Counted from the stretch's first letter, positions 25,029-35,593 are shown. The stretch is 45,578 nt of DNA from Streptomyces himastatinicus ATCC 53653 (GCF_000158915.1 NZ_GG657754.1:3971831-4017408), one strand, 5' to 3'. The notes: generated by a model not told the origin, from the sequence alone. Numbers and translations: made by a program.

Positions 25029-28000
25029 GTGGGCGGAGTCGACACCGCACGGGGCATGGGGTTCCAGACGGCATGCGCCATTCTGCAGCTCATCCGCATC
25101 CCGGAGGAGTACCCGGACGCCGAGGTCTTCCGGGTGGAGGGGGCCGACGAGGCCATCGACTTCGAGGTGCGGGACGCGCAGGGCACACCGCTGCTGCTCG
25201 CGCAGGCGAAGACCCGCGTCGAGCCGGGCTCGTGGTCCGGTCCGGAGCTGGTGCGGCTGGCCCGCCGGTGGGGGGATGCCGATCCCGGCGGCACGGCGGT
25301 GCTGCGGTTCCTCTCGGACGCCCCCGTGCACCCCTCGGGGCAGGCCCTGCGGGACGCGGCGGCGCGGGCCCGGGCCGTGCCGGACCCCAACCGGTGGCTG
25401 GTGGAGTGCCAGGGCCTGGTTCCGGCCTCGATCGCGCTCACCATCGAGGATCACGCACTGCTGCGACGGCTGGAGATCGGGACCCGGATCGGCCCGTGGG
25501 AGCAGATCCTCGACCAGGCACGGCTGGAGCTGTTACGCCTGTCTCCCGTCGCCATGGCGGCGGGAGAGGTCGACAGCACCGTCAACACACTGTTCGTGAA
25601 GATGTTCCAGTGGTCCGGGGACCGTAGGCTCGCCCGGCGCACGGTCCGGATGGACGAGCTTCCGGGGCTCCTGCGCGCACAGCGCGTCACTCCCGGGGCG
25701 GGGGCGGTCACATCGCCCGCGCCCGGCCGTGCGCTCTTCCGCGAGGTCCCCTCGGCTGCCGGTGTGCGCGGCCGGAGCCGGGAGCTGACGGCGCTCAGGG
25801 AGCGGTTCGAGCGGGAGCCCGACGCGGGCACCGTCCGCGTGGTGATGTCCGGGTTCGGAGGGATCGGCAAGTCGAGCATCGCCCGGCTGTACGCCCACCG
25901 GTACCGGGACGCGTACGAGTTCGTCTGGTGGATCCCCTCCGACACCCGGGAGGACGTACTCGCCGCGTACCGGCGGATGGTCGCCGAGGAACGGCAGGAG
26001 ACCGGGGCGGCGAGCGAGGAGGAGACCCTCGCCCAGATCGGCTCCCGCCTCGCGCACCTGGGCCCCCGGCTGCTCCTGATCTACGACAACGTCGCGGACC
26101 GGGAGCAGCTGCAGGGGCTGCTGCCCGCCTGTGACGGGGCGCATGTGCTGACCACCACCCGCGACTCGGCCTGGGCGGCGGCGGAGAGCGGGTTGGTGGT
26201 GGAGCGGATGACGGCCGACGAGGCCACCACCTGGACCGGGGAGCGGCTGCCGGGTGCCTCGGGGGACGAGGTGTCCGCGCTGGTCGACGCGGTGGAGGGC
26301 ATCCCGCTCGCCATCGCGCAGGCCACCGGCTACATCGCGGCGACCCAGTGCCCGGTCGGCATCTATCTGACGGAACTCGCCGAATGTCGGACCCGGTTGC
26401 TCGACGATTCCGGCTTCGTACCGCTCGACTACGGGCCGAGGGTGACGCTAACGGCGGCGGTGACCCTGAGCGTGGGGAAGGTGCTCGATCGGGCTCTGCG
26501 GTCGTCCAAGGGCTCGGGCCAGCATCTCGCCGCCGAGGTACTCGCCCGATGTGCCCTGCTCGCGCCGGACTTCATTCCGCTCCATCTGGCCACGCTCGAC
26601 CTTCCGAGCGGATCCGCTGTCTACGCTGCCGTAGCGGAGCTGCGCAGGTTCTCGCTGGTCGACCCCCGGGACGGCGTGCTGGCGATCCATCGCATCGTCC
26701 AGGAGATCTTCCGCGCGATGCTGGACAACGATGCCGTGGACATGATGCAGGGCCGCTTCCAGTTCGAGCTGGTGAGGCGGCTGGTGGAGTGCGAGAAGCA
26801 GCATGCCTGGACCGAGGCAGCCATCCTCATCGAGCACGCAGTGCATGTGGCGCACAACGTGCGCGGCAGCGGCAATGGGGACGGAAACACCATCGCGCTC
26901 CTCGCCAATGTCGCCGGGGCCATCGTGAACGTGCAGAGTGATCTCCAGCGCAGTGAGGGACTGTTGCGCGAGGGGCTGGAGATCGTGGAGCAGGCGCGGG
27001 AGGGGGTGGTGGACGATCCCGTCTACCGGCGGGCTGCGACGATGGTCGGCTTGGCCCAGTGCCTGCTGAATCAGTCGCGGTTCGAGGAGGCCGCGGAGGC
27101 GGCGCAGACCGCATGGGCCCTGCTGGAGGGGACGGACGCACTCGACGCGGACGGGGTGGAGCACCTGCTCCTGGCCCATGTGGCCGACATGCGCGCGGCC
27201 GTAGCACAGGACCGGTTCGCCGACATGGCTCGCGCCGGCGCCCGGCTCGCAAGAGTGCTGCAGCGCGAGGACGTGGCTCCCGCGACCGCCCTCCGCATCC
27301 GATTGGAACATGCACAGGTGCTCGTGTGGGTCCAGTACTGGGATGACGCGGCCGGGGCCATCGACCAGGCAAAAGCTGAGGCTCCGGCCGAGGCGGAGAC
27401 AAGTACAAAGCTGCGCTTCCTGGACGCGATCGTTAAGGCGTCCACGGGCCGCATCGAGGAAGCCCTCACCATCACCGCCGCGATCCCCGAGCCCACCGAG
27501 CGGGCGGCCATGACCATCCTGCGCCACCACGCGGACGAGATGGTGGAGGCGGCACATGCCGTGATGGTCGGCAGTCTCGCCAGGCACAAGGAGGGGCTCA
27601 CCCCGGACGTCTGGATCCTGCAGGCCGCGGAATCGATGCTCGACCGGGCCGAGGCCCTACTGAGAGAGCACACCGACGCCGGTCCTGACGTGATGGCCAC
27701 CGTCATTCAGCGGCGCGCGATTCTGGCCTTGAACCGGCACATGGTGGGGCACCCGGACGGGGACATTGAGCCGTGCCGCGCCCTCATGCGGGAGAGCCTG
27801 GAGCTGTTCGAGGCGGCGGGGCAGGGCCACGTACCGCTCGCAGTCACGGCACGCCGCTTCCTGGAGTTGAGAGAGCAGGACATCCAGGGCGGAGCCCGGG
27901 CTTCCGAAGAGAGCGAAGACGGGCCTCCGACCGTTCCACTGCCGCCGTCCGGCGGCGACGGTGCGTACCCGATGCCCGCGGTGTCCTGGCATGACGCCCT

Positions 28001-28577
28001 GGTGCTCCCCCGTGCCGCTCCGCCGGAGGCCCGTCCGCTGTACAGCCTGATCGGGGCCACCATCTACCACCTGGGCGGCCAGGTGGCGCCCTCCCCCGCT
28101 TTCCTCTCCCTGGCGTTCGCCACGGCGCTGCGTGCGCTGGGGTCGGAAAGCCGACTGGTGCCCGCGGTGGTGCACGTGATGCAAGGTGACGAAACATCCG
28201 TCGATCTGCCGGAGTGGCGTATTCCACCAACTATCACGAATAACGGGGAGATCCTGGGGCATGTGGCCGTCTGGTGCGAGGACGCCGGACGGCTCGTGGA
28301 CCCGGCTCTGCTACTTGGCCAAAGCCGGTTCGCCCCCGGCGCCGCGGAGCGCGAGATCTTCCGCAAGCCCCTCGTCTTCCCATCGCCCGGGTTCGACTCT
28401 CTGCTCGGCGTCAGCCCAGCCACCCACAGAGAAGGGCACCTGCTCGCGTACCACTTCCGCCCCGACTGGGAGGGGCAGCTCGGCGAGGTGATCGCGCATC
28501 TGGACAAGGCGGCGGTCGCCGAGTTCGCGCAGACACTCATCACCTCCGCCGCCCTGGCCGCCGCCGACCCCGCGTAG
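25029..28577 (+). CDS. STAND NTPase with Cap4-like nuclease N-terminus, TPR-like helices and transglutaminase-like C-terminus
   Basis: A 1182-aa protein. GTG at 25029 is preferred because AGGGGG lies 6 nt upstream; ATG 24993 is an alternative. Residues 1-230 resemble DUF4297/Cap4 nucleases: GMGFQTACAILQLI, then EAIDFEV and LLLAQAKT, the D...QxK core of a PD-(D/E)XK site (about 41-62). The NB-ARC/STAND ATPase (about 260-560) has P-loop GFGGIGKSS (about 275-283), Walker B RLLLIYDN (about 348) and TTTRDS, then GIPLAIAQ. Residues about 600-960 are Ala-rich helical repeats, TPR-like. The last 180 residues show PSPAFLSLAFATALRALG, GHVAVWC and RLVDPALLL, like a transglutaminase fold with the nucleophile Cys replaced. 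The architecture resembles antiviral Avs-type sensors. Confidence 0.82.
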   Translation: MGGVDTARGMGFQTACAILQLIRIPEEYPDAEVFRVEGADEAIDFEVRDAQGTPLLLAQAKTRVEPGSWSGPELVRLARRWGDADPGGTAVLRFLSDAPVHPSGQALRDAAARARAVPDPNRWLVECQGLVPASIALTIEDHALLRRLEIGTRIGPWEQILDQARLELLRLSPVAMAAGEVDSTVNTLFVKMFQWSGDRRLARRTVRMDELPGLLRAQRVTPGAGAVTSPAPGRALFREVPSAAGVRGRSRELTALRERFEREPDAGTVRVVMSGFGGIGKSSIARLYAHRYRDAYEFVWWIPSDTREDVLAAYRRMVAEERQETGAASEEETLAQIGSRLAHLGPRLLLIYDNVADREQLQGLLPACDGAHVLTTTRDSAWAAAESGLVVERMTADEATTWTGERLPGASGDEVSALVDAVEGIPLAIAQATGYIAATQCPVGIYLTELAECRTRLLDDSGFVPLDYGPRVTLTAAVTLSVGKVLDRALRSSKGSGQHLAAEVLARCALLAPDFIPLHLATLDLPSGSAVYAAVAELRRFSLVDPRDGVLAIHRIVQEIFRAMLDNDAVDMMQGRFQFELVRRLVECEKQHAWTEAAILIEHAVHVAHNVRGSGNGDGNTIALLANVAGAIVNVQSDLQRSEGLLREGLEIVEQAREGVVDDPVYRRAATMVGLAQCLLNQSRFEEAAEAAQTAWALLEGTDALDADGVEHLLLAHVADMRAAVAQDRFADMARAGARLARVLQREDVAPATALRIRLEHAQVLVWVQYWDDAAGAIDQAKAEAPAEAETSTKLRFLDAIVKASTGRIEEALTITAAIPEPTERAAMTILRHHADEMVEAAHAVMVGSLARHKEGLTPDVWILQAAESMLDRAEALLREHTDAGPDVMATVIQRRAILALNRHMVGHPDGDIEPCRALMRESLELFEAAGQGHVPLAVTARRFLELREQDIQGGARASEESEDGPPTVPLPPSGGDGAYPMPAVSWHDALVLPRAAPPEARPLYSLIGATIYHLGGQVAPSPAFLSLAFATALRALGSESRLVPAVVHVMQGDETSVDLPEWRIPPTITNNGEILGHVAVWCEDAGRLVDPALLLGQSRFAPGAAEREIFRKPLVFPSPGFDSLLGVSPATHREGHLLAYHFRPDWEGQLGEVIAHLDKAAVAEFAQTLITSAALAAADPA

Positions 28578-28589
28578 CGGCGATGAGCC

Positions 28590-29615
28590 CTACCCGTCGC
28601 GCCGGCCGATGGCGTCGAAGGCTTGGGCGATGCGCGTCCGGTCGTGGCAGCCAATGGAGAGGAGGCGGTGCAGGAGCAGACGGGCCTTGTACAGGCTGAG
28701 GTCGCCGCCCGCGATCAGTCCGGCCGCGAGGAGATCCTGCTCGGAGCCGGGGTAGTGGTAGGTGCGGGTGAGTACGGGGCCGTTGCCGATGCGGGAGGTG
28801 AGGACGACGGGGATCCGGTCCGCGAGCCGGTGGAGCCGGGGGACCAGCCCTTCGGGAACGTGCCCGGCACCGATGGCCGCGACGACGAGCCCGTCACACT
28901 GGCCGTCCAGCAGGTCCAGTTGGGTGCCGTCGTCCCCGAAGGCCACGGTGTGCAGCGCGACCCGCACCGGGCGCGGGTCCGCCGTTCCCCCGGCGCCGGG
29001 CGGGACGGTGGTCCTGTGGGGCAGTTGCTGATGGAGCCTCACCCGTCCCTCCACCACCAGTCCGAGCGGGCCGGAGCCGGGTGAGGTGAAGGCGGCGGGA
29101 CTGGTCGTATGGCCCTTCTGGACCGTACGGGCGGCGTGCACTTCGTCGCCGAGGACGACGACACAGCCCGCCCCCCGCAGCCACGGTCCGGCCGCCGCGA
29201 TGACGGCGGCGTACAGGTTGGCCGGTCCGTCAGGGCCGGCCTTGGTCGCGTCGCGCATCGCTCCGGTGAAGACGATCGGCTCCTCGCCCTGGTGCAACAA
29301 GTCGAGGTAGAAGGCCGTCTCCTCCATGGTGTCCGTTCCCTGGACGACCACGACGCCGTCCACCCGCCCGGAGTCGAGCTCCGCCCTGATGGCGGCGTGG
29401 AGCGCGTCGAGATCCGCCAGCGACAGTGAGGCACTGGGCAGACGGCGGAAGTCGTGGACGCGCAGCTCGACTCCCAAGGCGTCCAGGCCGCTCACGGATC
29501 CCAGGAGCTGCTCCGCGGACAGGGCGGGGGACAATTCGCCGGTCCGTGGGTCCGCGGTGGTGGCGATGGTGCCGCCGAGGGCGAAGACAGCGGCGCTCCG
29601 GCCGGTCAGTGACAT
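28590..29615 (-). CDS. L-asparaginase, type I/II family
   Basis: A 341-aa cytoplasmic-looking amidohydrolase converting asparagine to aspartate and ammonia. Catalytic motifs: ALGGTIATT at the N-terminus (first threonine) and VVQGTDTMEETAF (Thr-Asp pair), then IVFTGAMRD. No signal peptide. GAGAGGAA lies just upstream of the ATG at 29615. It follows the racemase gene by 10 bp in an operon with the D-aminoacylase, so it may act on D- or L-Asn released there. It converges on the STAND gene with only 12 bp between stops. Stereospecificity cannot be read from the sequence. Confidence 0.93.
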   Translation of the reverse strand: MSLTGRSAAVFALGGTIATTADPRTGELSPALSAEQLLGSVSGLDALGVELRVHDFRRLPSASLSLADLDALHAAIRAELDSGRVDGVVVVQGTDTMEETAFYLDLLHQGEEPIVFTGAMRDATKAGPDGPANLYAAVIAAAGPWLRGAGCVVVLGDEVHAARTVQKGHTTSPAAFTSPGSGPLGLVVEGRVRLHQQLPHRTTVPPGAGGTADPRPVRVALHTVAFGDDGTQLDLLDGQCDGLVVAAIGAGHVPEGLVPRLHRLADRIPVVLTSRIGNGPVLTRTYHYPGSEQDLLAAGLIAGGDLSLYKARLLLHRLLSIGCHDRTRIAQAFDAIGRRDG

Positions 29616-29625
29616 GGCGTTCCTC

Positions 29626-30394
29626 TCAGCTGTCGCGCGGAACAGCGGGCAGGGCGTGGCGGACGACGGCACGGGCGAGGACGGCGGTGGCGTCCACGAC
29701 TCGCATGCGCCGTGAATTGTGGCCTTCGAGAAGCAAGGGGATCTCGGTGACCGACCGGACGGCGTCCGCCCAGCGGCTGTCCGAGCGACCGCAATGCCGG
29801 TGACATCAGCCGACGGGCGTGGGCCAGGTCTCCCCCTGCCTTGACCTGGCGGATGGCCGACATCACCGCCTGTTGGGCCGTGGAGTCGGGGATCAGGGGT
29901 TTCAGACCGCAGCGGGACAGGGCGTTCTGGTACAGCTCGGCCGTGAGGGTGCCGGTGGTGGCCAGAATTCCGACGGTGGCGCCGGGCTGCGAGCGGGCGA
30001 CCTCTTCGGCGGTCTCGGCCACCATGTCGAGCACGGGCACCGGGGCGGCGGCCGACCGCACCGCGCCCAGGAAGGCGTGTGCGGTATTGCACGGAACGGC
30101 GATGAGGTTCGCACCCGCCAACGCCACGTAGTGCGCTCCCCGTTTGAGCCACGGTGAGGGATCCGCGCCATGGTCGAGAAGCGCGGCGGTGCGATCCGGA
30201 ATCGTAGGATCGGCCCAGATGACGACGGGCACATGGTCCTGGTCCCGGGCAGCCGGAGTCGCGCGGATGAGCTTGGCGTAGAAGTCGGCGGTCGCCGCGG
30301 GGCCCATGCCTCCGAGGATGCCGACTTTCAGTGCTCTCCCGGTCGTACGGCGTGCGCTGACGCACTCCCGTGCGTCCATTGCGTCCGTGGTCAT
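29626..30394 (-). pseudogene. Frameshifted aspartate/glutamate racemase
   Basis: From ATG 30394 the frame reads ALKVGILGGMGPAATADFYA and AVPCNTAHAF (first active-site Cys), through ARRLMSPALRSL. It then runs into unrelated sequence to about 29606. The expected C-terminus is in another frame: DAVRSVTEIPLLLEGHNS and RMRVVDATAVLARAVV, stopping at TGA 29628-29626. The switch is near 29780-29800. Even after correction, the second catalytic Cys of the usual GCTEIP motif is missing (VRSVTEIP), and the segment before it is short. The start overlaps the D-aminoacylase stop (ATGA). The enzyme should be inactive. Confidence 0.78.
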
Positions 30395-31914
30395 CCGCGG
30401 GCCCCCCGCAGCGAACGGCCGGGCGTCGCGTCGAGGTCGATCTCCCCGTCGCGCACCACGAACTCCCCGCCCACCAGCACGTGCTGGAACCCATCAGAAG
30501 GGCGCGTCGGGTGTTCGTAGGTGGACCGGTCGTGCACGGTGAGCGGATCGAAGACGACGAGGTCCGCGTCGGCGCCGGGCTGGACCCTCCCCTTGCGGCG
30601 GGCATCGGGGCACGCGCGCTCCAGCACCCGCGCGGGCAGCAACGTGGCGCGGCGGATCACTTCCGGGAGGGTGAGGAGGCCGGTTTCCCGGACGTAGACG
30701 CGCAGGGTCCGGGCGAAGGTGCCCGTGCTGCGGGGGTGGGTGACGGCGTCGGAGGGCGGTGGCCACTCCGTGCCCGTCAGCGGCTTCCCGTCGCCGCTCT
30801 GGAGTGGCATGGCGTCGGAGGCGATCATCGTGTCGTCGAAGAGAAGGGCACGGCGCAGCAGGTTCTGTTCGTCGGCGCGCGACTCGTCCAGGTACTGGAT
30901 GATGGCGGGCGCGCCGGGGTCCTGGACGCGCAGCTGCATCAGCCGGCTCGCGGTGGCCGGCCGCTCCCCCGTCGGCGTGTGGACGATGTGGGAGGGCGTG
31001 ATGCCGAGCCGGGGCAGGTTGTCCGGATGCAGGAAGGGCGCGCCGATCGCGGTCATCGACGCACCGTACGGATACGCCTCGGTGGTCACCTGGACGCCGT
31101 GGGCACGGGCGTTGCCGACGAGTTCCGTCACCACGTCGATCTGCTGGAGCGATGTGCTGTTGATGTGGCACAGATGCATGTGCGCGCCGGTGCCGAGCCC
31201 GACGGCGACGATCTCCTGGATGCCCTGGAGGGCCGTACCGGGCTCCGAGCTGTTCTTGTGCCGGGCGTGGGTGTACGTCGGGACGCCGTACCGGGCCGCC
31301 AGCCGTGCCACGTCGAGGTATTCGCGGTGGGAGGCGTCCGGGGCGTAACCGATGAGGACACCGATGCCGAGCGCGCCGAGTTCGAGCTCGGCCTCCAGAC
31401 GGTCGAGGATGCGGCGTACGTCGTCCGGGGTTCCCGGGGCGCCCCAGCTCCGTCCCCCCATGCGGGCGGTGAGCTGCGTGGTCAGGGTGCGCGGGTCCAG
31501 ATCGTCCATGACGGACATCCGTGCCGCCGCCCAGGAGGCCGAGTACCCGTAGTTGATGGGGCGCCCGTCCAGCGCGGCGTCGCGGTAGGCCCCTTCCAGC
31601 CAGGGGGCACCGGCTTCGAGTTCCAGCGCGGTCGTCACGCCGTCCAGCGCTTGCAGCCGCATCGACGTCGGAGTCAGGGCGTGGCTGTGCAGGTCGATGA
31701 ATCCGGGAGCGACGACCCGTCCGGTGACGTCGACGACGCGTTGGGCCCGAAGCGGTTCCTCGGCGATGGCGACGATGCGTCCGTCGTCCACCGCGATGTG
31801 CCGCACGGCGTCGAGGCCGGTCTCCGGGTCGATCACCCGGCCTCCCGACAACACGAGGTCGTGGACACTCTGCGGCGCGCCGTCCGCCGCGGCCGCGCTC
31901 GGCTCCGTATCCAT
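30391..31914 (-). CDS. N-acyl-D-amino-acid deacylase (D-aminoacylase) family amidohydrolase
   Basis: A 507-aa metal-dependent hydrolase that removes the acyl group from N-acyl-D-amino acids. Motifs: APGFIDLHSHA (HxH metal site), YTHARHKN, MHLCHINST with two His, and MIASDAMP carrying the catalytic Asp. A C-terminal composite beta-domain (GADADLVVFDP) is typical of amidohydrolases. ATG at 31914 follows AGGAGAGG. The stop overlaps the racemase start (ATGA), and asparaginase follows, making a three-gene operon. It is divergent from a tandem-AsnC regulator, the likely controller. Which D-amino acid is released (Asp, Glu or neutral) is unknown. Confidence 0.9.
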   Translation of the reverse strand: MDTEPSAAAADGAPQSVHDLVLSGGRVIDPETGLDAVRHIAVDDGRIVAIAEEPLRAQRVVDVTGRVVAPGFIDLHSHALTPTSMRLQALDGVTTALELEAGAPWLEGAYRDAALDGRPINYGYSASWAAARMSVMDDLDPRTLTTQLTARMGGRSWGAPGTPDDVRRILDRLEAELELGALGIGVLIGYAPDASHREYLDVARLAARYGVPTYTHARHKNSSEPGTALQGIQEIVAVGLGTGAHMHLCHINSTSLQQIDVVTELVGNARAHGVQVTTEAYPYGASMTAIGAPFLHPDNLPRLGITPSHIVHTPTGERPATASRLMQLRVQDPGAPAIIQYLDESRADEQNLLRRALLFDDTMIASDAMPLQSGDGKPLTGTEWPPPSDAVTHPRSTGTFARTLRVYVRETGLLTLPEVIRRATLLPARVLERACPDARRKGRVQPGADADLVVFDPLTVHDRSTYEHPTRPSDGFQHVLVGGEFVVRDGEIDLDATPGRSLRGARG

Positions 31915-32039
31915 ATCAGCTGCCTCTCCTTCCGCACTTCCATGGTTGTCTCCGCACCGTGCCAGCGCGGATAATGAACAGGCTGTACGTGCAGCAAATA
32001 GACAGACGGAGCGCTCCAAACGCCGGAAAGCGGCTTCCC
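31915..32039. promoter_or_regulatory. Divergent promoter region of the D-aminoacylase operon and its regulator
   Basis: 125 bp between divergent starts, the usual place for an Lrp/AsnC-type regulator to bind. It is less GC-rich than the genes around it (for example around 31960-32015). No clear consensus operator was identified by eye. Confidence 0.4.
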
Positions 32040-33050
32040 ATGCTCAGTGAGATCGACCTCCAGCTGCTCGACGCCCTCCAGGTCAACCCCCGCGCCTCAT
32101 GGACGCTGATCGGCCGGGTCCTGGAGATCGACCCGGTCACCGCGGCGCGGCGCTGGGCACGGTTGCGCGAGAACGGGCTGGCCTGGGTGTCGGTCGCGTT
32201 CGGCCCGCACGAGGCCGGGCAACTGTGCGTGGTGGTCGTCGAGGTCGAGTGCGAGCGGGGCGCGAGCGCGGCCGTCGCGGCGGCCATGGCCCGGTGGAAC
32301 AGTGCCCTCACCGTCCAGTACACGGCGGGCCGCCAGGACCTCTGGGCGCTTCTGGTCACCGCCGACTTCCCGACGATGTCGCAGCTGCTGCTCGTCGGGC
32401 TGCCCGAGCTGGAGGGCGTGGCCCGGAGCCGCAGTTACTTCGTGACCCGGCTGTTCGAGGCGACCGGGCGCTGGCGGCTGCACGTCCTCGGCCCCGGCCA
32501 GGTGCGCCGGCTGCGCGAGGCGTATCCGGAGCGGTCCTCGGAGGGCGCGCGGCCCTTCGGGGCCACGGACCGCGCGATGTTCCGTGAGCTGAGTACCGAC
32601 GGGCGGCGCACCCATGCCGAGGTGGGCGAGACGCTGGGCGTGTCCGCCCGTACGGTGCAGCGGCGGCTGAACGCGCTGATGTCCCGTCGTGAGGTGGCGT
32701 TCCGCTGTGATGTCGCCCGGGGCCTGGTCGGCTGGCCCAGTTCCGCGGTGATCTGGCTGAACGTGCCCGAGGACCGGCTCGACGAGGCGGGACGGGTCCT
32801 GGGCCGCCGGTCGGAGGTCCGCACGTGTCTCGCCATCGCCGACGAGCGCAACCTCATGCTCAGCATCGGCCTGCGGCAGATCTCCGACCTGCACGGCCAC
32901 ATTGTCCAGATCCTGCACGACGTGCCCTACGCGCGGATCCTCGATCGCAACATCGTGCTGCGCCAGGAGAAGCTCTACGGTCGCATTCTCGACGCGACCG
33001 GCCGGGCGGTCGAGGCAGTCCCGATCGACCCATGGGCCGACCAGGTCTGA
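32040..33050 (+). CDS. Lrp/AsnC family regulator with two AsnC units
   Basis: A 336-aa transcription factor made of two AsnC-like halves. The first helix-turn-helix is LSEIDLQLLDALQVNPRASW onward, followed by a ligand-binding ferredoxin-like segment (CVVVVEVECERG). The second is TDRAMFRELSTDGRRTHAEV then LGVSARTVQRRLNALMSRRE, followed by another ligand domain (SSAVIWLNVPEDRLDEAG). ATG at 32040 is the first start that keeps the HTH at the N-terminus. It is divergent from the aminoacylase operon and convergent with the transporter gene (4 bp between stops). It probably senses an amino acid and controls both units. Single-unit Lrp proteins are about 150 aa, so the double form is notable but known in actinobacteria. 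Confidence 0.88.
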   Translation: MLSEIDLQLLDALQVNPRASWTLIGRVLEIDPVTAARRWARLRENGLAWVSVAFGPHEAGQLCVVVVEVECERGASAAVAAAMARWNSALTVQYTAGRQDLWALLVTADFPTMSQLLLVGLPELEGVARSRSYFVTRLFEATGRWRLHVLGPGQVRRLREAYPERSSEGARPFGATDRAMFRELSTDGRRTHAEVGETLGVSARTVQRRLNALMSRREVAFRCDVARGLVGWPSSAVIWLNVPEDRLDEAGRVLGRRSEVRTCLAIADERNLMLSIGLRQISDLHGHIVQILHDVPYARILDRNIVLRQEKLYGRILDATGRAVEAVPIDPWADQV

Positions 33051-33054
33051 TCCT

Positions 33055-34365
33055 CTACTCCAGCGGCTTCCCCTTGGTCTCGGGCGTGGCCAGGACCACG
33101 GCGGCCCCGATCAGCAGCAGGACCATGGTGTAGCCGATGAAGAGGTCGCCGTGCCCCGTATTGCCCAGCCAGGTCTGGAGGTACGGGGCGGTGCCGCCGC
33201 AGAGCCCCACCGCGACCGAGTAGGGCAGCCCGATCCCCGAGGCGCGCACATGCGTGGGGAACAGCTCGGCGAGGAAGGCCGGCAGGATCGACGTGACGAT
33301 GGCCAGCAGGACGCCCGCGATCGACATGGCCAGGGTGAGCTGCCACATCTCGCCCTGGATGAGGCGGTTCAGGGGGAACGACAGGGCCGCGGCGCCGAGC
33401 GTGAAGACGAGGAAGTTCGGCCGCCGCCCGAAACGGTCGGACAGCGCCCCGGCGAACGGCAGCGCCGCGATCGTGACGGCGGACGAGATGACACCGGACC
33501 ACAGGGCGGCGGACGCGTCCATGTGCTTCACGCTGATCGCGTACGCCGGTGCGGCGGTCACCCACGCGTAGAAGAACGTGGTGACACCGACGACGAGCCC
33601 GATGACCCGGAGCGCCGCGCCTCGGTTCTCCCACAGGCCCCGGGCGATCGAGACCCGGTCCCTGGCCCGCTCCTGCTCGTACTGCGGTGTCTCTTCCAGC
33701 GTCCGGCGCAGGAAGAGGGTGACGACGCCGAGCACCCCGCCGACGAGGAACGGCACCCGCCACCCCCAGGCCGACATCTGCTGCTCGGAGAGCACGCTGG
33801 TCAGCGTGGCGCCGAGCAGCGTCCCCAGGAGGATGGCCGCGACGCCGGAGACATAGATCGCGCTCGACCACAGACCCCGGCGGTGTGCGGGAGCCGATTC
33901 GGAGATGTAGGTGTACGAGGCTCCCGCCTCACCCCCGTACGCCAGCCCCTGGAGCAGCCGGGCGATCAGGAGCACCACCGATGCCGTCGCGCCCACGCTC
34001 TCGTACGAGGGAGCGACACCGATCAGCAAACAGCCGACGGCGCCGAGGACGATCGACAGCAGCAGCGCCGCCCGCCGCCCGTACCGATCGCCGATCCAGC
34101 CGAACAGCAGACCGCCGAGCGGACGCATCACGAACCCCACGGCGAACACCGCGAGCGTCGCGAGCAGCGCGGAGAACGCGTTCCCCTGGTCGAAGAACTG
34201 CGCGGCGATGAAGGGCGCGAAGAGCGCGTAGACGTTCCAGTCGTACCACTCGAGCGCGTTGCCCGCCCCGGTGCCGACAATGGTGCGCATCCCCTGCCGC
34301 CGGGTGGGGCAGGGGCTTGCGGCGCCGTGATCCGCATCCGGTGCAGCAGTGAGGTCGGTCTTCAT
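33055..34365 (-). CDS. MFS transporter, metabolite:H+ symporter (MHS) type
   Basis: A 436-aa 12-helix permease. MHS signs: GTGAGNALEWYDWNVYALFA at the start of helix 1, RPLGGLLFGWIGDRYGRR (the MFS loop motif), ARLLQGLAYGGEAGAS, and SDRFGRRPN in the second half. ATG at 34365 has GGAGGAG upstream. Relatives carry proline, shikimate, citrate or other carboxylates. Next to the D-aminoacylase operon and its regulator, it may import an N-acyl amino acid or dicarboxylate; that is inference. The 140-bp gap to ychF holds its promoter. Confidence 0.9.
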   Translation of the reverse strand: MKTDLTAAPDADHGAASPCPTRRQGMRTIVGTGAGNALEWYDWNVYALFAPFIAAQFFDQGNAFSALLATLAVFAVGFVMRPLGGLLFGWIGDRYGRRAALLLSIVLGAVGCLLIGVAPSYESVGATASVVLLIARLLQGLAYGGEAGASYTYISESAPAHRRGLWSSAIYVSGVAAILLGTLLGATLTSVLSEQQMSAWGWRVPFLVGGVLGVVTLFLRRTLEETPQYEQERARDRVSIARGLWENRGAALRVIGLVVGVTTFFYAWVTAAPAYAISVKHMDASAALWSGVISSAVTIAALPFAGALSDRFGRRPNFLVFTLGAAALSFPLNRLIQGEMWQLTLAMSIAGVLLAIVTSILPAFLAELFPTHVRASGIGLPYSVAVGLCGGTAPYLQTWLGNTGHGDLFIGYTMVLLLIGAAVVLATPETKGKPLE

Positions 34366-34504
34366 CTGGCTCCTCCTCCGTCGGCTGGTGATTGCGGCTA
34401 TCACCGTGGACGAGGGGGCCGTAGAAGGGCCCGCAATGCAGGAACCGGACTCCTGGGGCTTTACGTGCGCAGCCTTCGGACGCGGGTCGACGACGACGCG
34501 GAGC

Positions 34505-35593
<1,089 letters not shown>

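Noticed and set aside
24775..25074. A 99-aa minus-strand protein ending in the ychF-like terminus
   Set aside because: Its N-terminal half reads the inverted repeat and the upstream region of the STAND gene; only the ychF-like end is meaningful, as a relic.
28590..30605. One long frame spanning asparaginase and the racemase
   Set aside because: Only the part after ATG 29615 is asparaginase. The upstream portion is an out-of-frame reading of the racemase and aminoacylase genes, so it is not a fusion.
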